DNA of 64,000 nucleotides from positions 712,187 to 776,186 of the forward strand of contig NC_006370.1 in the NCBI RefSeq assembly GCF_000196255.1. The letters are read 5' to 3'. This DNA is from Photobacterium profundum SS9 (lineage in GTDB: Bacteria; Pseudomonadota; Gammaproteobacteria; Enterobacterales; Vibrionaceae). Under the pieces are notes generated by a model. It made no database searches. It saw only the letters and a program-made list of their open reading frames with translations, and was not told where the DNA came from. The stretch's first letter is position 1, and the number at the start of each line of letters is the position of its first letter. Below are positions 25,488-34,821 of this stretch, in pieces. The position numbers and the translations under genes were made by a program.

Positions 25488-27317
25488 ATGAGCGATGATT
25501 TACTGAAGTATTATAATCGTGAACTGGCTTATATGCGTCGAATAGGGGCTGAATATGCAGAGAAGCACCCAAAAATAGCGGGTAGATTGCGATTAAGTGA
25601 AGATCAAGTTGAAGATCCCCATGCCTCTCGTCTGATCGAAGCATTCTCCTTATTAACGGCTCAAATTCGCCGTAATTTAGATGATAATTACCCTCAGTTG
25701 ACGGAAGCACTTATTGGTCAGCTCTATCCAGACTACCATGCCACCCTTCCCCCCATGAGCGTGATTAAATTAAGCGCGAAAGACAATATCAACGTTGGTT
25801 TTACGATTGATAAGTCGGAATCGGTTGAACTGGTGGCGAATCATTTTAAACGTTGCCAGTTTCAAACATGTTATCAAACCTTGTTATGGCCTTTTGACGT
25901 CAGTGCGGCGACGTTTGAAAATGCGCCGTTTCATGCACCAGAAGCCAAGTTTCCGAAAACGGCTTGCTCGGTTTTAAAGCTTACAGTGACAGGGGCTGAT
26001 GAGCAGCATGTGCTGTCAGGTTTTGATTTTAATTCTATTCGTTTTTATTTGAATGGTTTACCTCATATCAGCTATCAATTATATCAATTTTTACTGCGGT
26101 CTGCGGTCGGCATTGCCATTGTTCCCAAAGGGAATGAACAAGCGATTAAATATTTATCAGCGAAACACCTTCAAGCAACGGGATTTGACGATGATCAAGC
26201 GGTTATTCCGTATTCTAAACAAAGCTTTTCAGGTTATCGTTTGTTGGTTGAATATTTTTTATTGCCAGAGAAATTTCTTTTTATTGAGTTAAATCAGCTT
26301 GATTCATCTTGGTTTGGTGATAGTGATCAGGCTGATATTTACATCTATTTTGATGAGCCATCAGATGTGATGCCCAAACAGCTGACCAAAGATAATATTC
26401 TATTGGGCTGCACCCCTATTATTAACTTGTTTGAAAAGCAAGTAGAGCCGATAGCGTTGGATAATGTGGCTTATGAGTATCCGATCACGCCATCGTATAA
26501 TCAGTCAGAGGCCAACGAAGTTATTAGTATTGAGCGAGTAAAAGCTTATAACTGGAATAATACAGAGCTCGATGTTATGCCTTTTTATGGCGGTGAGCAT
26601 CCGATCTACCCTGCGGGAAGTGAATTGTTTTGGAGTATTCGTCGCGAAGACGTTAATTGGGCCGGGGGCTTTGATGAACCAGGAAGAGAGACCTATATAT
26701 CCATTGTTGATCGCAACACCAAGGGGTTTGAGCCAAGTAATAATGATCGCTGGAGTTTAAAAATAGAGACCTTATGCAGTAATCGTAATTTGGCATCACG
26801 CTTACCCTTTGGTGGTGGTCAACCCAAAGTCTTTTTGGCAAAACATGGCGATGCGTTTGAAGGCGTTCGCTGTTTATTTGCTCCAACAGAACCTGTACGT
26901 CCGCGATTGCATGATAGTACGCGCTGGCAGTTATCTAAACTGATCACGCTTAATACGTTCACCAGCGGTGATAGCCTCTCTACATTGAAAGAAACCCTTA
27001 GGCTTTATGATTTTAAAGCCTCGCCACAAACAAAAGTGCTAATTGACGCCATTGTCGGTCTTAAGATCAGCCCTGCAACGGCAAGGGTTAATCAAAAAGG
27101 GCGAGTCGGATTTTGCCATGGTTCAGATATTGATCTGACTTTTACTGCCAGTGATGTTCAAGAGCCAACGATCTTTCTGTTTAGTCATGTTATTGCTCAT
27201 TTTTTTGCTCAGTATGCTGCGGTAAACAGTTTTACGCGGTTACGAGTTTGGCTTAAAGGACAAGAGCAACCTTTTTATGAATGGCCTGCTGCGGCTGGTG
27301 GGCAGGTACTATTGTGA
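25488..27317 (+). CDS. tssF: T6SS baseplate protein TssF
   Basis: A 609-residue TssF/VasA/ImpG protein. The N-terminus LLKYYNRELAYMRRIGAEYAEKHPKIAGRL is the family hallmark (split here by its YYNREL and HPKIAGRL motifs), followed by DPHASRLIEAFSLLTAQIRR and EALIGQLYPDYHATLPPMSV. The C-terminus ends LWLKGQEQPFYEWPAAAGG-like, as usual. It forms the wedge with TssG and TssE. The last base of its TGA stop is the first base of the tssG ATG. Confidence 0.96.
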   Translation: MSDDLLKYYNRELAYMRRIGAEYAEKHPKIAGRLRLSEDQVEDPHASRLIEAFSLLTAQIRRNLDDNYPQLTEALIGQLYPDYHATLPPMSVIKLSAKDNINVGFTIDKSESVELVANHFKRCQFQTCYQTLLWPFDVSAATFENAPFHAPEAKFPKTACSVLKLTVTGADEQHVLSGFDFNSIRFYLNGLPHISYQLYQFLLRSAVGIAIVPKGNEQAIKYLSAKHLQATGFDDDQAVIPYSKQSFSGYRLLVEYFLLPEKFLFIELNQLDSSWFGDSDQADIYIYFDEPSDVMPKQLTKDNILLGCTPIINLFEKQVEPIALDNVAYEYPITPSYNQSEANEVISIERVKAYNWNNTELDVMPFYGGEHPIYPAGSELFWSIRREDVNWAGGFDEPGRETYISIVDRNTKGFEPSNNDRWSLKIETLCSNRNLASRLPFGGGQPKVFLAKHGDAFEGVRCLFAPTEPVRPRLHDSTRWQLSKLITLNTFTSGDSLSTLKETLRLYDFKASPQTKVLIDAIVGLKISPATARVNQKGRVGFCHGSDIDLTFTASDVQEPTIFLFSHVIAHFFAQYAAVNSFTRLRVWLKGQEQPFYEWPAAAGGQVLL

Positions 27318-28285
27318 TGCCACCACTAAATGTAGATCAGCTTAATAACCATGATTTGTATGAGGTCGTTTTTGCGATTGAACGTTATTTGATGCAAACG
27401 GGGCAAACGTTAGAAATCGGTACGGATGCACTTATAGATAATGAGAAAGTTCGGTTTCAATCGTCACAACATCTAGGCTTTTCTGCCAGTGAAGTCAAAG
27501 TGACGCAGCAGCAAAACGAGAAGATTGTATTAGAAGTGAGTTCACTTGGGTTAACAGGCCCTGCTGGTGTTTTGCCGCGTCATTACACTGAACTTGTTTT
27601 GCAGCGCATAAAGAAGAAAGACTATGCGTTCAAAGATTTTCTAGATCTATTTAACCATCGCATCATCTCGCTTTACTACAAGTCATGGGAAAAATATCAA
27701 TATGCTGTTCAGCACCAGAATTATTTATGGGGTAAGCATAGTGATATGCATGAGGTGCTGAAATCGCTAACGGGGGCACGGTACGACAATGATATTTATT
27801 GGGGAGGATTGCTCGCAAAGACCGTCCGTAATCGTTCATCGTTGGAAGCTATTTTATCTCATAAATTGGGGTGTTCAGTAACCGTTAAAGAATTTGAAGG
27901 ACGTTGGATGCCGTTAAAAGATAGCGAGCAAACCGCGTTAAGTTCTTCGTTAATACCTGAAGGTCAGCATGCGAAGCTCGGCCATTCAACAGTGTTAGGG
28001 AAACGGGTTTGGGATGTAAATGCTGCGATTAAAATCGTTATTCATGCTGCCGATGTCGAGTTAACGCGTCGGCTGACCCAGAAAGGAGAGTTACTTCAGG
28101 CGATCCAGCATATCACCCAGCATTTTGTTTCAAGTGCCACGGCTATCAGTTGGCAAGTGCAAACGGCTTATATGCATTTACCTACCGCAACATTAAAACG
28201 GAACACCACTCAGTTAGGTCGAAGCGCCATGCTGGGTATTCGGTCATCGCTCGCTTTTCAGTCAGCGAGTATCTCGCTAAATTAA
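27317..28285 (+). CDS. tssG: T6SS baseplate protein TssG
   Basis: A 322-residue TssG/VasB/ImpH protein from the ATG overlapping the tssF stop. It shows VRFQSSQHLGFSASEV, LTGPAGVLPRHYTELVLQR, FLDLFNHRIISLYYKSWEKY and the cysteine-containing LGCSVTVKEFEGRWMPL, all family features, and ends TQLGRSAMLG plus a short tail. An open frame 36 nt longer upstream lies inside tssF and is not needed. Confidence 0.95.
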   Translation: MPPLNVDQLNNHDLYEVVFAIERYLMQTGQTLEIGTDALIDNEKVRFQSSQHLGFSASEVKVTQQQNEKIVLEVSSLGLTGPAGVLPRHYTELVLQRIKKKDYAFKDFLDLFNHRIISLYYKSWEKYQYAVQHQNYLWGKHSDMHEVLKSLTGARYDNDIYWGGLLAKTVRNRSSLEAILSHKLGCSVTVKEFEGRWMPLKDSEQTALSSSLIPEGQHAKLGHSTVLGKRVWDVNAAIKIVIHAADVELTRRLTQKGELLQAIQHITQHFVSSATAISWQVQTAYMHLPTATLKRNTTQLGRSAMLGIRSSLAFQSASISLN

Positions 28286-28305
28286 TATCAGTTTTAGGAT
28301 GGATT

Positions 28306-30894
28306 ATGTCAACAATGACATTGACGTCTTTGGTGGACAAATTAACACCAGAGGCAAAAAGGACACTGGAATTGAGTGCTGCGCTTGCCAATTCACGCAG
28401 TCATTCAAGCGTAGAAATTCTTCATTGGCTTATCAGTATTGTTGATGCTCAGTCTAGCGATTACGTTGCTGTTAGTCGTTGCTTTGACATCAACGATGCC
28501 CAATTAAAACAAGATTTAATGGTGAAATTAGAACGTCTGCCAACAGGGTGTGATGATGCGCCTGGGCTTGCGGTACATACGGTGAATTTATTGCGCCAAG
28601 CTTGGCTAGCCACGACCATTGAATTTAATGACAACAGTATAGGTGCAGTGCACCTATTATATACCATGCTAGCAGATGACAGCTTATCCTCTATTGTTGG
28701 CTTCTATAGTAAAGAGCTCGGCAAAATCTCGCCTGCTCAGCTTCTTCATGTTTGGCCAGAATTAGTGACTAAACAAAAAAGTAACGCTGTAGATCAAGAT
28801 CCACATTTATCTGCGGGGAGTCAAACACCAGCGTTGTCTCAGTTTACCATTGATTTAACAGAGCAAGCTCGAAACGGTGACATTGATCCTATTGTGGGGC
28901 GTGATGATGAAATTCGTCAGATGATCGATATTTTGTCTCGTCGTCGTCAGAATAATCCTATTTTAACCGGTGAGGCGGGGGTGGGTAAAACGGCTGTTGT
29001 TGAAGGGTTAGCCCTTCGAGTTGCTGCCAATGACGTGCCTGAAAGTTTGCAGGGTGTTGTTATTCGCTCGCTTGATCTTGCGTTATTGCAAGCAGGAGCA
29101 GGCGTTAAAGGTGAATTTGAGAACCGCTTAAAGTCAGTGGTCAGTGAAGTGAAAAATTCACCCGTGCCCATTATCATTTTTATAGATGAAGCACATGCGA
29201 TGGTGGGTAGTGGCGGGCAAGCAGGGCAAAGTGATGCCGCCAATATTTTAAAGCCAGCTTTAGCGCGTGGTGAATTACGTACTATTGCCGCCACAACATG
29301 GGCTGAATATAAAAAATATTTTGAAAAAGATGCAGCACTTGCTCGGCGATTTCAGGTTGTTAAAGTGGAAGAGCCGAGTGAAGACTTAGCCGTTGTAATG
29401 TTGCGAGGCTTACTGCCTGTTATGGAAGCACACCATCAGGTCACGATTACCGATCAAGCACTACAAGCGGCGGTAAGACTTTCTCATCGCTACATCAGTG
29501 GGCGACAACTTCCTGATAAAGCGGTTGGTTTGTTAGACACTGCCTGTGCTCGTGTGGCGATGAGTCAAGCGACAGCGCCTGCTAAGATTGAAGCACTGAA
29601 CAAATATCAGCAGCAGTTAGAAGCTGAAATTATTCAACTTGAAAAGGAACAAAAAACAGGGGGGGATCATCAAGAGCGGCTCCATAACTTGCAGTGCGAA
29701 CTAGATACAACCGCGACTGATTTGCAGGCCTACCAAGCACTTTGGCAACAAGAGTGTGTATTAATAAACAGAGCAAAAGCATTATCAACGGCAGTGCTTG
29801 AGTCCATTGAACCGATTGATGAACAAGCAGAACTGATTGAGATTAAACTGCAGTTATCAGCGAATAATGAACCAATGGTCTTTTTTGAAGTGGATGAAAA
29901 TCTTATCGCAGAGGTGGTTTCAGATTGGACTGGGATCCCATTGGGAAGAATGCAAACGGATGAGATCCAGCAGGTGTTGGCACTTGATAAGCATTTGAAA
30001 AAAAGAGTGATTGGTCAAGATCATGCGCTGAATCATCTTGCTGAAGTGGTAAAAATTTCACGTGCTAATTTGAATGATGAAAATAAGCCCAATGGGGTGT
30101 TTTTATTATCTGGACCAAGTGGTGTAGGTAAAACCGAATCTGCTTTGGCGTTGGCTGAGCAAGTTTATGGTAGCGAAGCGCATATTACGACAATAAACAT
30201 GTCGGAATATAAAGAAGAGCATAAAGTGTCTTTATTACTCGGCTCTCCTCCTGGTTATATAGGCTTTGGAGAAGGTGGGGTGCTTACAGAGGCTGTACGT
30301 CGTAAACCTTACAGCGTTGTATTGCTAGATGAAATAGAAAAAGCCCATCCTGGTGTTCAAGATATCTTTTATCAAGTGTTTGATAAAGGAACCATTAAAG
30401 ATGGGGAAGGGCGCGATATTGACTTTAAGAACACCATTATTATATTGACTTCAAATGTTGGTACCGAGCTGACTATGCAGCTTTTTGAAGATCCTGAAAT
30501 AGCACCAACGATAGAAGGATTAAGAGAGGCATTACAGGATGATTTGCTGAAAGTCTTTAAACCTGCATTTTTAGGGCGTATTAATGTTATTCCTTATGTG
30601 CCATTAGATTCTGATTCATTGACAAAAATTGCCAAGTTACAGATTGAGCGGATTTGTCAGCGTTTTAAGAATAATTATAAGGCGGAATGTATTTATACTG
30701 ATGATGTGGTTAATTACCTTATAGGAATATCCAGTGATGCAAGTGCTGGTGCTAGGGTTATTCAACAAAACATACAAAAAAAATTACTTCCTATTCTATC
30801 AGCGAAGATATTAGAACAATTATCAAATAACAAATTAATCAATGAGATTAACATTGACGTTATAAATGATACCTTTGACGTAAAAATGAAATGA
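28306..30894 (+). CDS. clpV: T6SS sheath-disassembly ATPase ClpV (TssH)
   Basis: An 862-residue AAA+ protein from the ATG at 28306. A Clp N-domain (about residues 1-150) precedes two ATPase modules. The first has Walker A GEAGVGKT near 223 and Walker B IIFIDEAH. The second has GPSGVGKT near 603 and VVLLDEIEKAH, and a ClpB-type middle coiled coil lies between them. ClpV lacks the P-loop helix of degradative Clp partners and unfolds contracted TssB/C sheath. It is the last core gene before a 230-nt gap and hcp. Confidence 0.95.
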   Translation: MSTMTLTSLVDKLTPEAKRTLELSAALANSRSHSSVEILHWLISIVDAQSSDYVAVSRCFDINDAQLKQDLMVKLERLPTGCDDAPGLAVHTVNLLRQAWLATTIEFNDNSIGAVHLLYTMLADDSLSSIVGFYSKELGKISPAQLLHVWPELVTKQKSNAVDQDPHLSAGSQTPALSQFTIDLTEQARNGDIDPIVGRDDEIRQMIDILSRRRQNNPILTGEAGVGKTAVVEGLALRVAANDVPESLQGVVIRSLDLALLQAGAGVKGEFENRLKSVVSEVKNSPVPIIIFIDEAHAMVGSGGQAGQSDAANILKPALARGELRTIAATTWAEYKKYFEKDAALARRFQVVKVEEPSEDLAVVMLRGLLPVMEAHHQVTITDQALQAAVRLSHRYISGRQLPDKAVGLLDTACARVAMSQATAPAKIEALNKYQQQLEAEIIQLEKEQKTGGDHQERLHNLQCELDTTATDLQAYQALWQQECVLINRAKALSTAVLESIEPIDEQAELIEIKLQLSANNEPMVFFEVDENLIAEVVSDWTGIPLGRMQTDEIQQVLALDKHLKKRVIGQDHALNHLAEVVKISRANLNDENKPNGVFLLSGPSGVGKTESALALAEQVYGSEAHITTINMSEYKEEHKVSLLLGSPPGYIGFGEGGVLTEAVRRKPYSVVLLDEIEKAHPGVQDIFYQVFDKGTIKDGEGRDIDFKNTIIILTSNVGTELTMQLFEDPEIAPTIEGLREALQDDLLKVFKPAFLGRINVIPYVPLDSDSLTKIAKLQIERICQRFKNNYKAECIYTDDVVNYLIGISSDASAGARVIQQNIQKKLLPILSAKILEQLSNNKLINEINIDVINDTFDVKMK

Positions 30895-31006
30895 TATAAA
30901 AGTTTTATCATTAAATACTGTGAAGTGATTGCAATAAAGGTAAGGATGAAATTGCCCATTAATATTACTGTGTAATTATGTGCGTGTTATTAATCTAAAC
31001 CGTATT

Positions 31007-31041
31007 ATTAATTAAAGCCGTATTATTAACAAGTCTATTTA
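31007..31041. repeat. Short direct repeat upstream of hcp
   Basis: CGTATTATTAA occurs twice, about 18 nt apart, in the AT-rich gap between clpV and hcp. The gap (30895-31125) presumably also contains an hcp promoter. I could not assign clear promoter boxes. Confidence 0.35.
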
Positions 31042-31125
31042 GAAATGTTCTTGTCAATATGAGTGAATGACTTTTCTATATCTAAATAAAACATATGTAT
31101 CAATTAATGCTAATAGGAGATTTGC

Positions 31126-31605
31126 ATGCAAGCTAATACTTACCTGAAATATGGTGATATTAAGGGTGAAACTACAGCTAAAGATTATGAAGGGATGATT
31201 ACACTGCTCTCTGTTGATTGGGGAGTCGGTCGTGAAATTACTTCATTCACGGGTACAGCACAAGATCGTGAAGCGAGTTCTACACGTCTTCATGATATGA
31301 CCATCACTAAGCTTCAAGACAAAGCCTCAACGTATTTATTTAAAGAAGCAACCATTGGTAAAGGAACAGACATTCAGTTCTATGTGACCAGGCAAGGTGA
31401 TAAAGTTGAAGAAATTCTGAAGCTTGAACTAACAGATGCAATGATTGCCAATTTTAACGTTGTTGTTAATGATGATCGTCCAACTGAAACAATTACCATT
31501 TCTTACACTGAAATGGTAATGACGGTAACACCTACCGATGATGATAATAACCTTGAGCCTAAGGTTGTTTGGGGTTACAGCGGCGTTACTGGTCAGAAAA
31601 AATAA
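31126..31605 (+). CDS. hcp: T6SS tube protein Hcp (TssD)
   Basis: A 159-residue Hcp. Typical features are the N-terminal YLKYGDIKGE, GMITLLSVDWGVGRE, the HDMTITKLQDKAS strand, and EILKLELTDAMIANFNV. TGQKK lies at the C-terminus, and the length fits the Hcp1 class. Hcp hexamers form the expelled tube. The start has AGGAG upstream. The gene is set off by a 230-nt leader and followed by a hairpin, suggesting it is transcribed at its own, higher level. Confidence 0.96.
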   Translation: MQANTYLKYGDIKGETTAKDYEGMITLLSVDWGVGREITSFTGTAQDREASSTRLHDMTITKLQDKASTYLFKEATIGKGTDIQFYVTRQGDKVEEILKLELTDAMIANFNVVVNDDRPTETITISYTEMVMTVTPTDDDNNLEPKVVWGYSGVTGQKK

Positions 31606-31615
31606 ACAATTATCT

Positions 31616-31640
31616 AAGGGGTAGGGAACTGCCCCTTTTA
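31616..31640 (+). terminator. Hairpin with T-run between hcp and vgrG
   Basis: AAGGGG pairs with CCCCTT across a 10-nt loop, with TTTT at its 3' side, 10 nt after the hcp stop. It looks like a partial terminator that would let Hcp be made in excess over VgrG. Confidence 0.6.
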
Positions 31641-31663
31641 ATAAATTAAAGTAATGAGTGAAA

Positions 31664-33514
31664 ATGAAAGATGCCACACAAGATAATAATTGTATTATAT
31701 TATCAACGCCCTTAGGAAAAGATGCATTAATCCTGACTGGCTTTGATTACCATGAAGAAATATCAGGTTTGTTTTCATTAAAAGCTCAAGCTTTCGCGAA
31801 TGGCGTATTCATTAACCGTGAAGGTTTGATTGGCTCGAATGTATCTGTTGCACTTAAATATAATATTGGAAAGCAGCTATTAACGCGTTATTTTAATGGC
31901 ATTGTTGTACAGATTGACTGTGTTGGCAGCCGAATGCCAGATAAAGCAGAGAGTGAGCTTTACCAAGATTATATTTTAACGATCAGACCCGATTTTTATT
32001 TGGCTAGCTTTAAATGTCATTATAAAATTTATCAAGATAAAAACGTAGAAGAAATTTTAGGTGATGTGCTTGGGCGTCATGGTATTTCATTTAGAGATGA
32101 TAGAAGTAAAACCTATCCAATATATGGCTATAAAGTTCAGTATCATGAATCTGATTTGGATTTTGTACTTCGTCTTCTTCAGGATGAAGGGATATTTTTC
32201 TTCTTTGAACACAGCCAAGATAGCCATCAGCTAATTATAGCTGACTCCGTTGATGCTTATGCGGAATGTGAAGATGGTAATGTTCGTCATGTGACGGGAT
32301 CATGTAATGATCCTCATGTTCACCATTGGACGACAGGGCTACAGTTGGCAGCAGGACAAAGCGCTATATCTGGTTTTGATTTACAGAGCCCAATGAATCC
32401 GCCTTCTGCGATGCATAGTCATTATTCTCAAGGTATCAATCCGCCTGAAAGTGAGCTTTATCAATATCAAGGAGAGTCGGGTTTTAATCCCAGAGTCAAT
32501 TTTAGCTCAGGTAATATTCTAGAAGCATTACAACGCGATACTTTTGCGTGTAGTGGCTCTAGTAACTGTCGTTCATTTTCAGCAGGTAAAACATTTACTT
32601 TTATTGATCACGAAGATCCTGCTCAAATTGGCAAAAGTTATGTTTTTACGCAATTACATCTACATGTATCTATACAGTCTCAAACAGGGGCTCTCAAAAA
32701 TACTCACCAAATTATTCATAACCAATTTAGCTGTGTACCCAATACCGTTGCGTATCGCCCCCACAATATTGTGACAAAACCCAAAGTGTATGGTGTGCAA
32801 ACTGCGACGGTATCAGGCAAAGAGGGGGAAGAAGTCTATCTTGATCCGCTTGGCCGTGTGAAAGTGAAGTTTCACTGGGATCGTGATGGCCAAAATAATG
32901 AGTTTAGTTCATGTTGGATTCGAGTTGCTCAAGCATGGGCAGGTGCAGGTTGGGGCTGTTTCTTTACTCCGAGGGTTGGTCAGGAAGTTCTCATCGACTT
33001 TATTAATGGCGATCCAGAACAGCCGATTATTTGTGGCTCTCTTTACAATGCTAGTCAGCTACCGCCATATAGCCAAGGCGCTATTAATGGCATTAAAACG
33101 CGTTCTCTTGATGGCAAGGGGAGCAACTATAGTGAAATACGATTTGATGATACTAAAGGCAGTGAAAAATTAGCTTTTCATGCAGAAAAAGATCATTGCG
33201 TTGTTGTTGAAAATGATCACCTTGAAGTTGTTGAAAATAATCATCAATTATCGGTAAAAAATGATCGCACTATTACGGTTGAGAATAACCAAAAGATTGT
33301 AGTGAATAATAATCGCAATATCGATGTAAAAAATGATCAAACCTGTAAGGCGGGTCAGAAAATAGTGATTGAAGCCGGCCAAGAAATTGTTTTAAAAACG
33401 GGCTCGGCATCAATCACTATGTCAAGTGGTGGTGACATTAGTATTAAAGGATCAAATATAAAGATTAATGGCCAGGCAATTACCCTTAAGGCTGGGAAAA
33501 TTGCGCTTAACTAA
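31664..33514 (+). CDS. vgrG: T6SS spike protein VgrG (TssI)
   Basis: A 616-residue VgrG from the ATG at 31664. A GTG 6 nt upstream is also in frame. The gp27-like part shows YRTYLIVRPDF-class motifs (here QDYILTIRPDFYLASF), YKVQYHESDLDFVLRLLQDEGIFFFFEH, and the gp5 OB-fold KVKFHWDRDGQNNEFSSCWIRVAQ with GWGCFFTPRVGQEVLIDFINGDPEQP. The C-terminal needle is built of short repeats rich in VEN and VKND. There is no extra effector domain. The tip should receive the separate PAAR protein. Confidence 0.96.
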   Translation: MKDATQDNNCIILSTPLGKDALILTGFDYHEEISGLFSLKAQAFANGVFINREGLIGSNVSVALKYNIGKQLLTRYFNGIVVQIDCVGSRMPDKAESELYQDYILTIRPDFYLASFKCHYKIYQDKNVEEILGDVLGRHGISFRDDRSKTYPIYGYKVQYHESDLDFVLRLLQDEGIFFFFEHSQDSHQLIIADSVDAYAECEDGNVRHVTGSCNDPHVHHWTTGLQLAAGQSAISGFDLQSPMNPPSAMHSHYSQGINPPESELYQYQGESGFNPRVNFSSGNILEALQRDTFACSGSSNCRSFSAGKTFTFIDHEDPAQIGKSYVFTQLHLHVSIQSQTGALKNTHQIIHNQFSCVPNTVAYRPHNIVTKPKVYGVQTATVSGKEGEEVYLDPLGRVKVKFHWDRDGQNNEFSSCWIRVAQAWAGAGWGCFFTPRVGQEVLIDFINGDPEQPIICGSLYNASQLPPYSQGAINGIKTRSLDGKGSNYSEIRFDDTKGSEKLAFHAEKDHCVVVENDHLEVVENNHQLSVKNDRTITVENNQKIVVNNNRNIDVKNDQTCKAGQKIVIEAGQEIVLKTGSASITMSSGGDISIKGSNIKINGQAITLKAGKIALN

Positions 33515-33552
33515 CTTGGAATACACGCCAAAATTATATTCAGGAATGTGCT

Positions 33553-33843
33553 ATGGGTAAGCCAGCAGCGGTACTTAGTTCGCATCATGTATGCCCTCAA
33601 TATTCAGGTAAAATACCGCATTGCGGTGGGCCGATTGTTGCGGGCTCAGGTAACGTATTTATCGGAGGTTTACCTGCCGCGAAGCAAGGTGATCAAATGG
33701 TCTGTTATGGTGGCCCCCCCGATAGTATATCGGCTGGTTCGGGTAGTGTCTTTATCAATGGCAAACCTGCAGCACGCATGGGTGATAGCTCATCACACGG
33801 TGGAAAAATAGTGGCAGGAATTGCCAATGTATTAATTGGTTAA
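33553..33843 (+). CDS. PAAR-domain spike-tip protein
   Basis: A 96-residue stand-alone PAAR protein. It has the cone-forming repeats and metal-binding residues typical of the family: HHVCPQYSG and PHCGGPIVAGSGNVFIGGLPAA near the start, then CYGGPP, GSGSVFINGKPAARMGD, SSHGGKIVAG and NVLIG at the end. It caps VgrG and should carry the RHS effector encoded downstream, which lacks its own PAAR domain. The next gene starts 6 nt later. Confidence 0.95.
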   Translation: MGKPAAVLSSHHVCPQYSGKIPHCGGPIVAGSGNVFIGGLPAAKQGDQMVCYGGPPDSISAGSGSVFINGKPAARMGDSSSHGGKIVAGIANVLIG

Positions 33844-33849
33844 TTGATT

Positions 33850-34821
33850 ATGCCATTGTTTTTTGAATCTTTAGTATTGCATGTTGGTGACATCGAACTG
33901 GGAAAATGTTTATTAAGTGATGAACCATTGGATCCGAAATGGATCGAATCTCCCGCTTTTACTGGTCGAGCACTTGCTCGGTACACCCGTTTTAGTGATA
34001 GCTATTCAGAGCGAGTTCAACAAATATTTAAAGACATTGTCACCAAGCTCCCCAATGATTGGCAGCAAGTGCCTATGGTTGTTCTGCTTCCTGCTTTTTC
34101 AACAGACCATGTGCATTCTTCATCACATGTATTTTCTCATTATTGTGATGTATTACCGGCCTTATCTGAGCATGATAATTTGTATCTATATCCATATGGA
34201 CGAGCCGCTTTTTTATTAGCGCTAAAGCGTATAGAGGCACTCCTTTATAAGGGCACGTTTACCAGTGTATTAGTGATTGCTATTGATGCCAATAGTCGAT
34301 TTTGTTGTAAGCAGGCAGAGGTCGATTTCCCCAAAAAAGCGTTTAATGATGTTTCGGTTGTAGCGTGTGACAGTGCAGCCATTGTTCGAGTGACTCAGGC
34401 TAGCTCAGGATTAGTAACACATTGGCAGAGCTATGCGGCCCAAGCAGAAGCGAATGCAACGGGATCTGCGGTTTCAAATATATTTCATCAATACATCCAA
34501 CAATGTGGGTTACCTATTCAGGCTATGCAGTTGCCGACCAACAATTCGATTCCAATGACGAATGAGTGGGTACAGGGCATGCAAATACTCGCTGAAAAAC
34601 TCTCAATTAATTTGCAATGTTTCTTTAATGGTATTCGTATTGGCGATGTAGGCTGTACCAGTGGCTTGCTGAATGTACTGCACACACAAAATATGTATCA
34701 GCAGAAGCTTGTTAGCATCACCGAGGGTGTTTTTCATTTAGATATTGCTGATGGGTTATATCGTAGTGCCGCAATGTTTGGTTGGTATGAAAAGCAGAGT
34801 GATGACGCATTATGGGGGTAA
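33850..34821 (+). CDS. Thiolase-like (beta-ketoacyl synthase-like) T6SS accessory protein
   Basis: A 323-residue soluble protein from the ATG at 33850. Its pattern resembles a degenerate ketoacyl-synthase fold: YPYGRAAFLLALKRIEALL, a VLVIAIDANSR strand, VVACDSAAIVRVTQ and IRIGDVGCTSGLLNVL, which sits where synthases have their second active-site histidine region. A catalytic Cys-His-His set is not evident. Related thiolase-like proteins are encoded between VgrG/PAAR and toxin genes in other T6SS loci, so a chaperone or adaptor role in loading the RHS toxin is likely. Both fold and role are inferred. It overlaps the RHS gene by 10 nt. Confidence 0.6.
   Translation: MPLFFESLVLHVGDIELGKCLLSDEPLDPKWIESPAFTGRALARYTRFSDSYSERVQQIFKDIVTKLPNDWQQVPMVVLLPAFSTDHVHSSSHVFSHYCDVLPALSEHDNLYLYPYGRAAFLLALKRIEALLYKGTFTSVLVIAIDANSRFCCKQAEVDFPKKAFNDVSVVACDSAAIVRVTQASSGLVTHWQSYAAQAEANATGSAVSNIFHQYIQQCGLPIQAMQLPTNNSIPMTNEWVQGMQILAEKLSINLQCFFNGIRIGDVGCTSGLLNVLHTQNMYQQKLVSITEGVFHLDIADGLYRSAAMFGWYEKQSDDALWG

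Noticed and set aside
32544..33173. Two extra open frames inside vgrG
   Set aside because: They overlap the VgrG coding sequence, which has strong family motifs. They have no ribosome sites and no recognisable product.
33181..33360. Repetitive VEN/VKND codons that could be taken for a repeat array or CRISPR-like repeat
   Set aside because: They encode the beta-helical needle repeats of VgrG in frame, with variable nucleotide sequence and no spacers.
33548..33811. Alternative reading frame of 87 residues over the PAAR gene
   Set aside because: It lies one frame off the clear PAAR protein and shows no family pattern.
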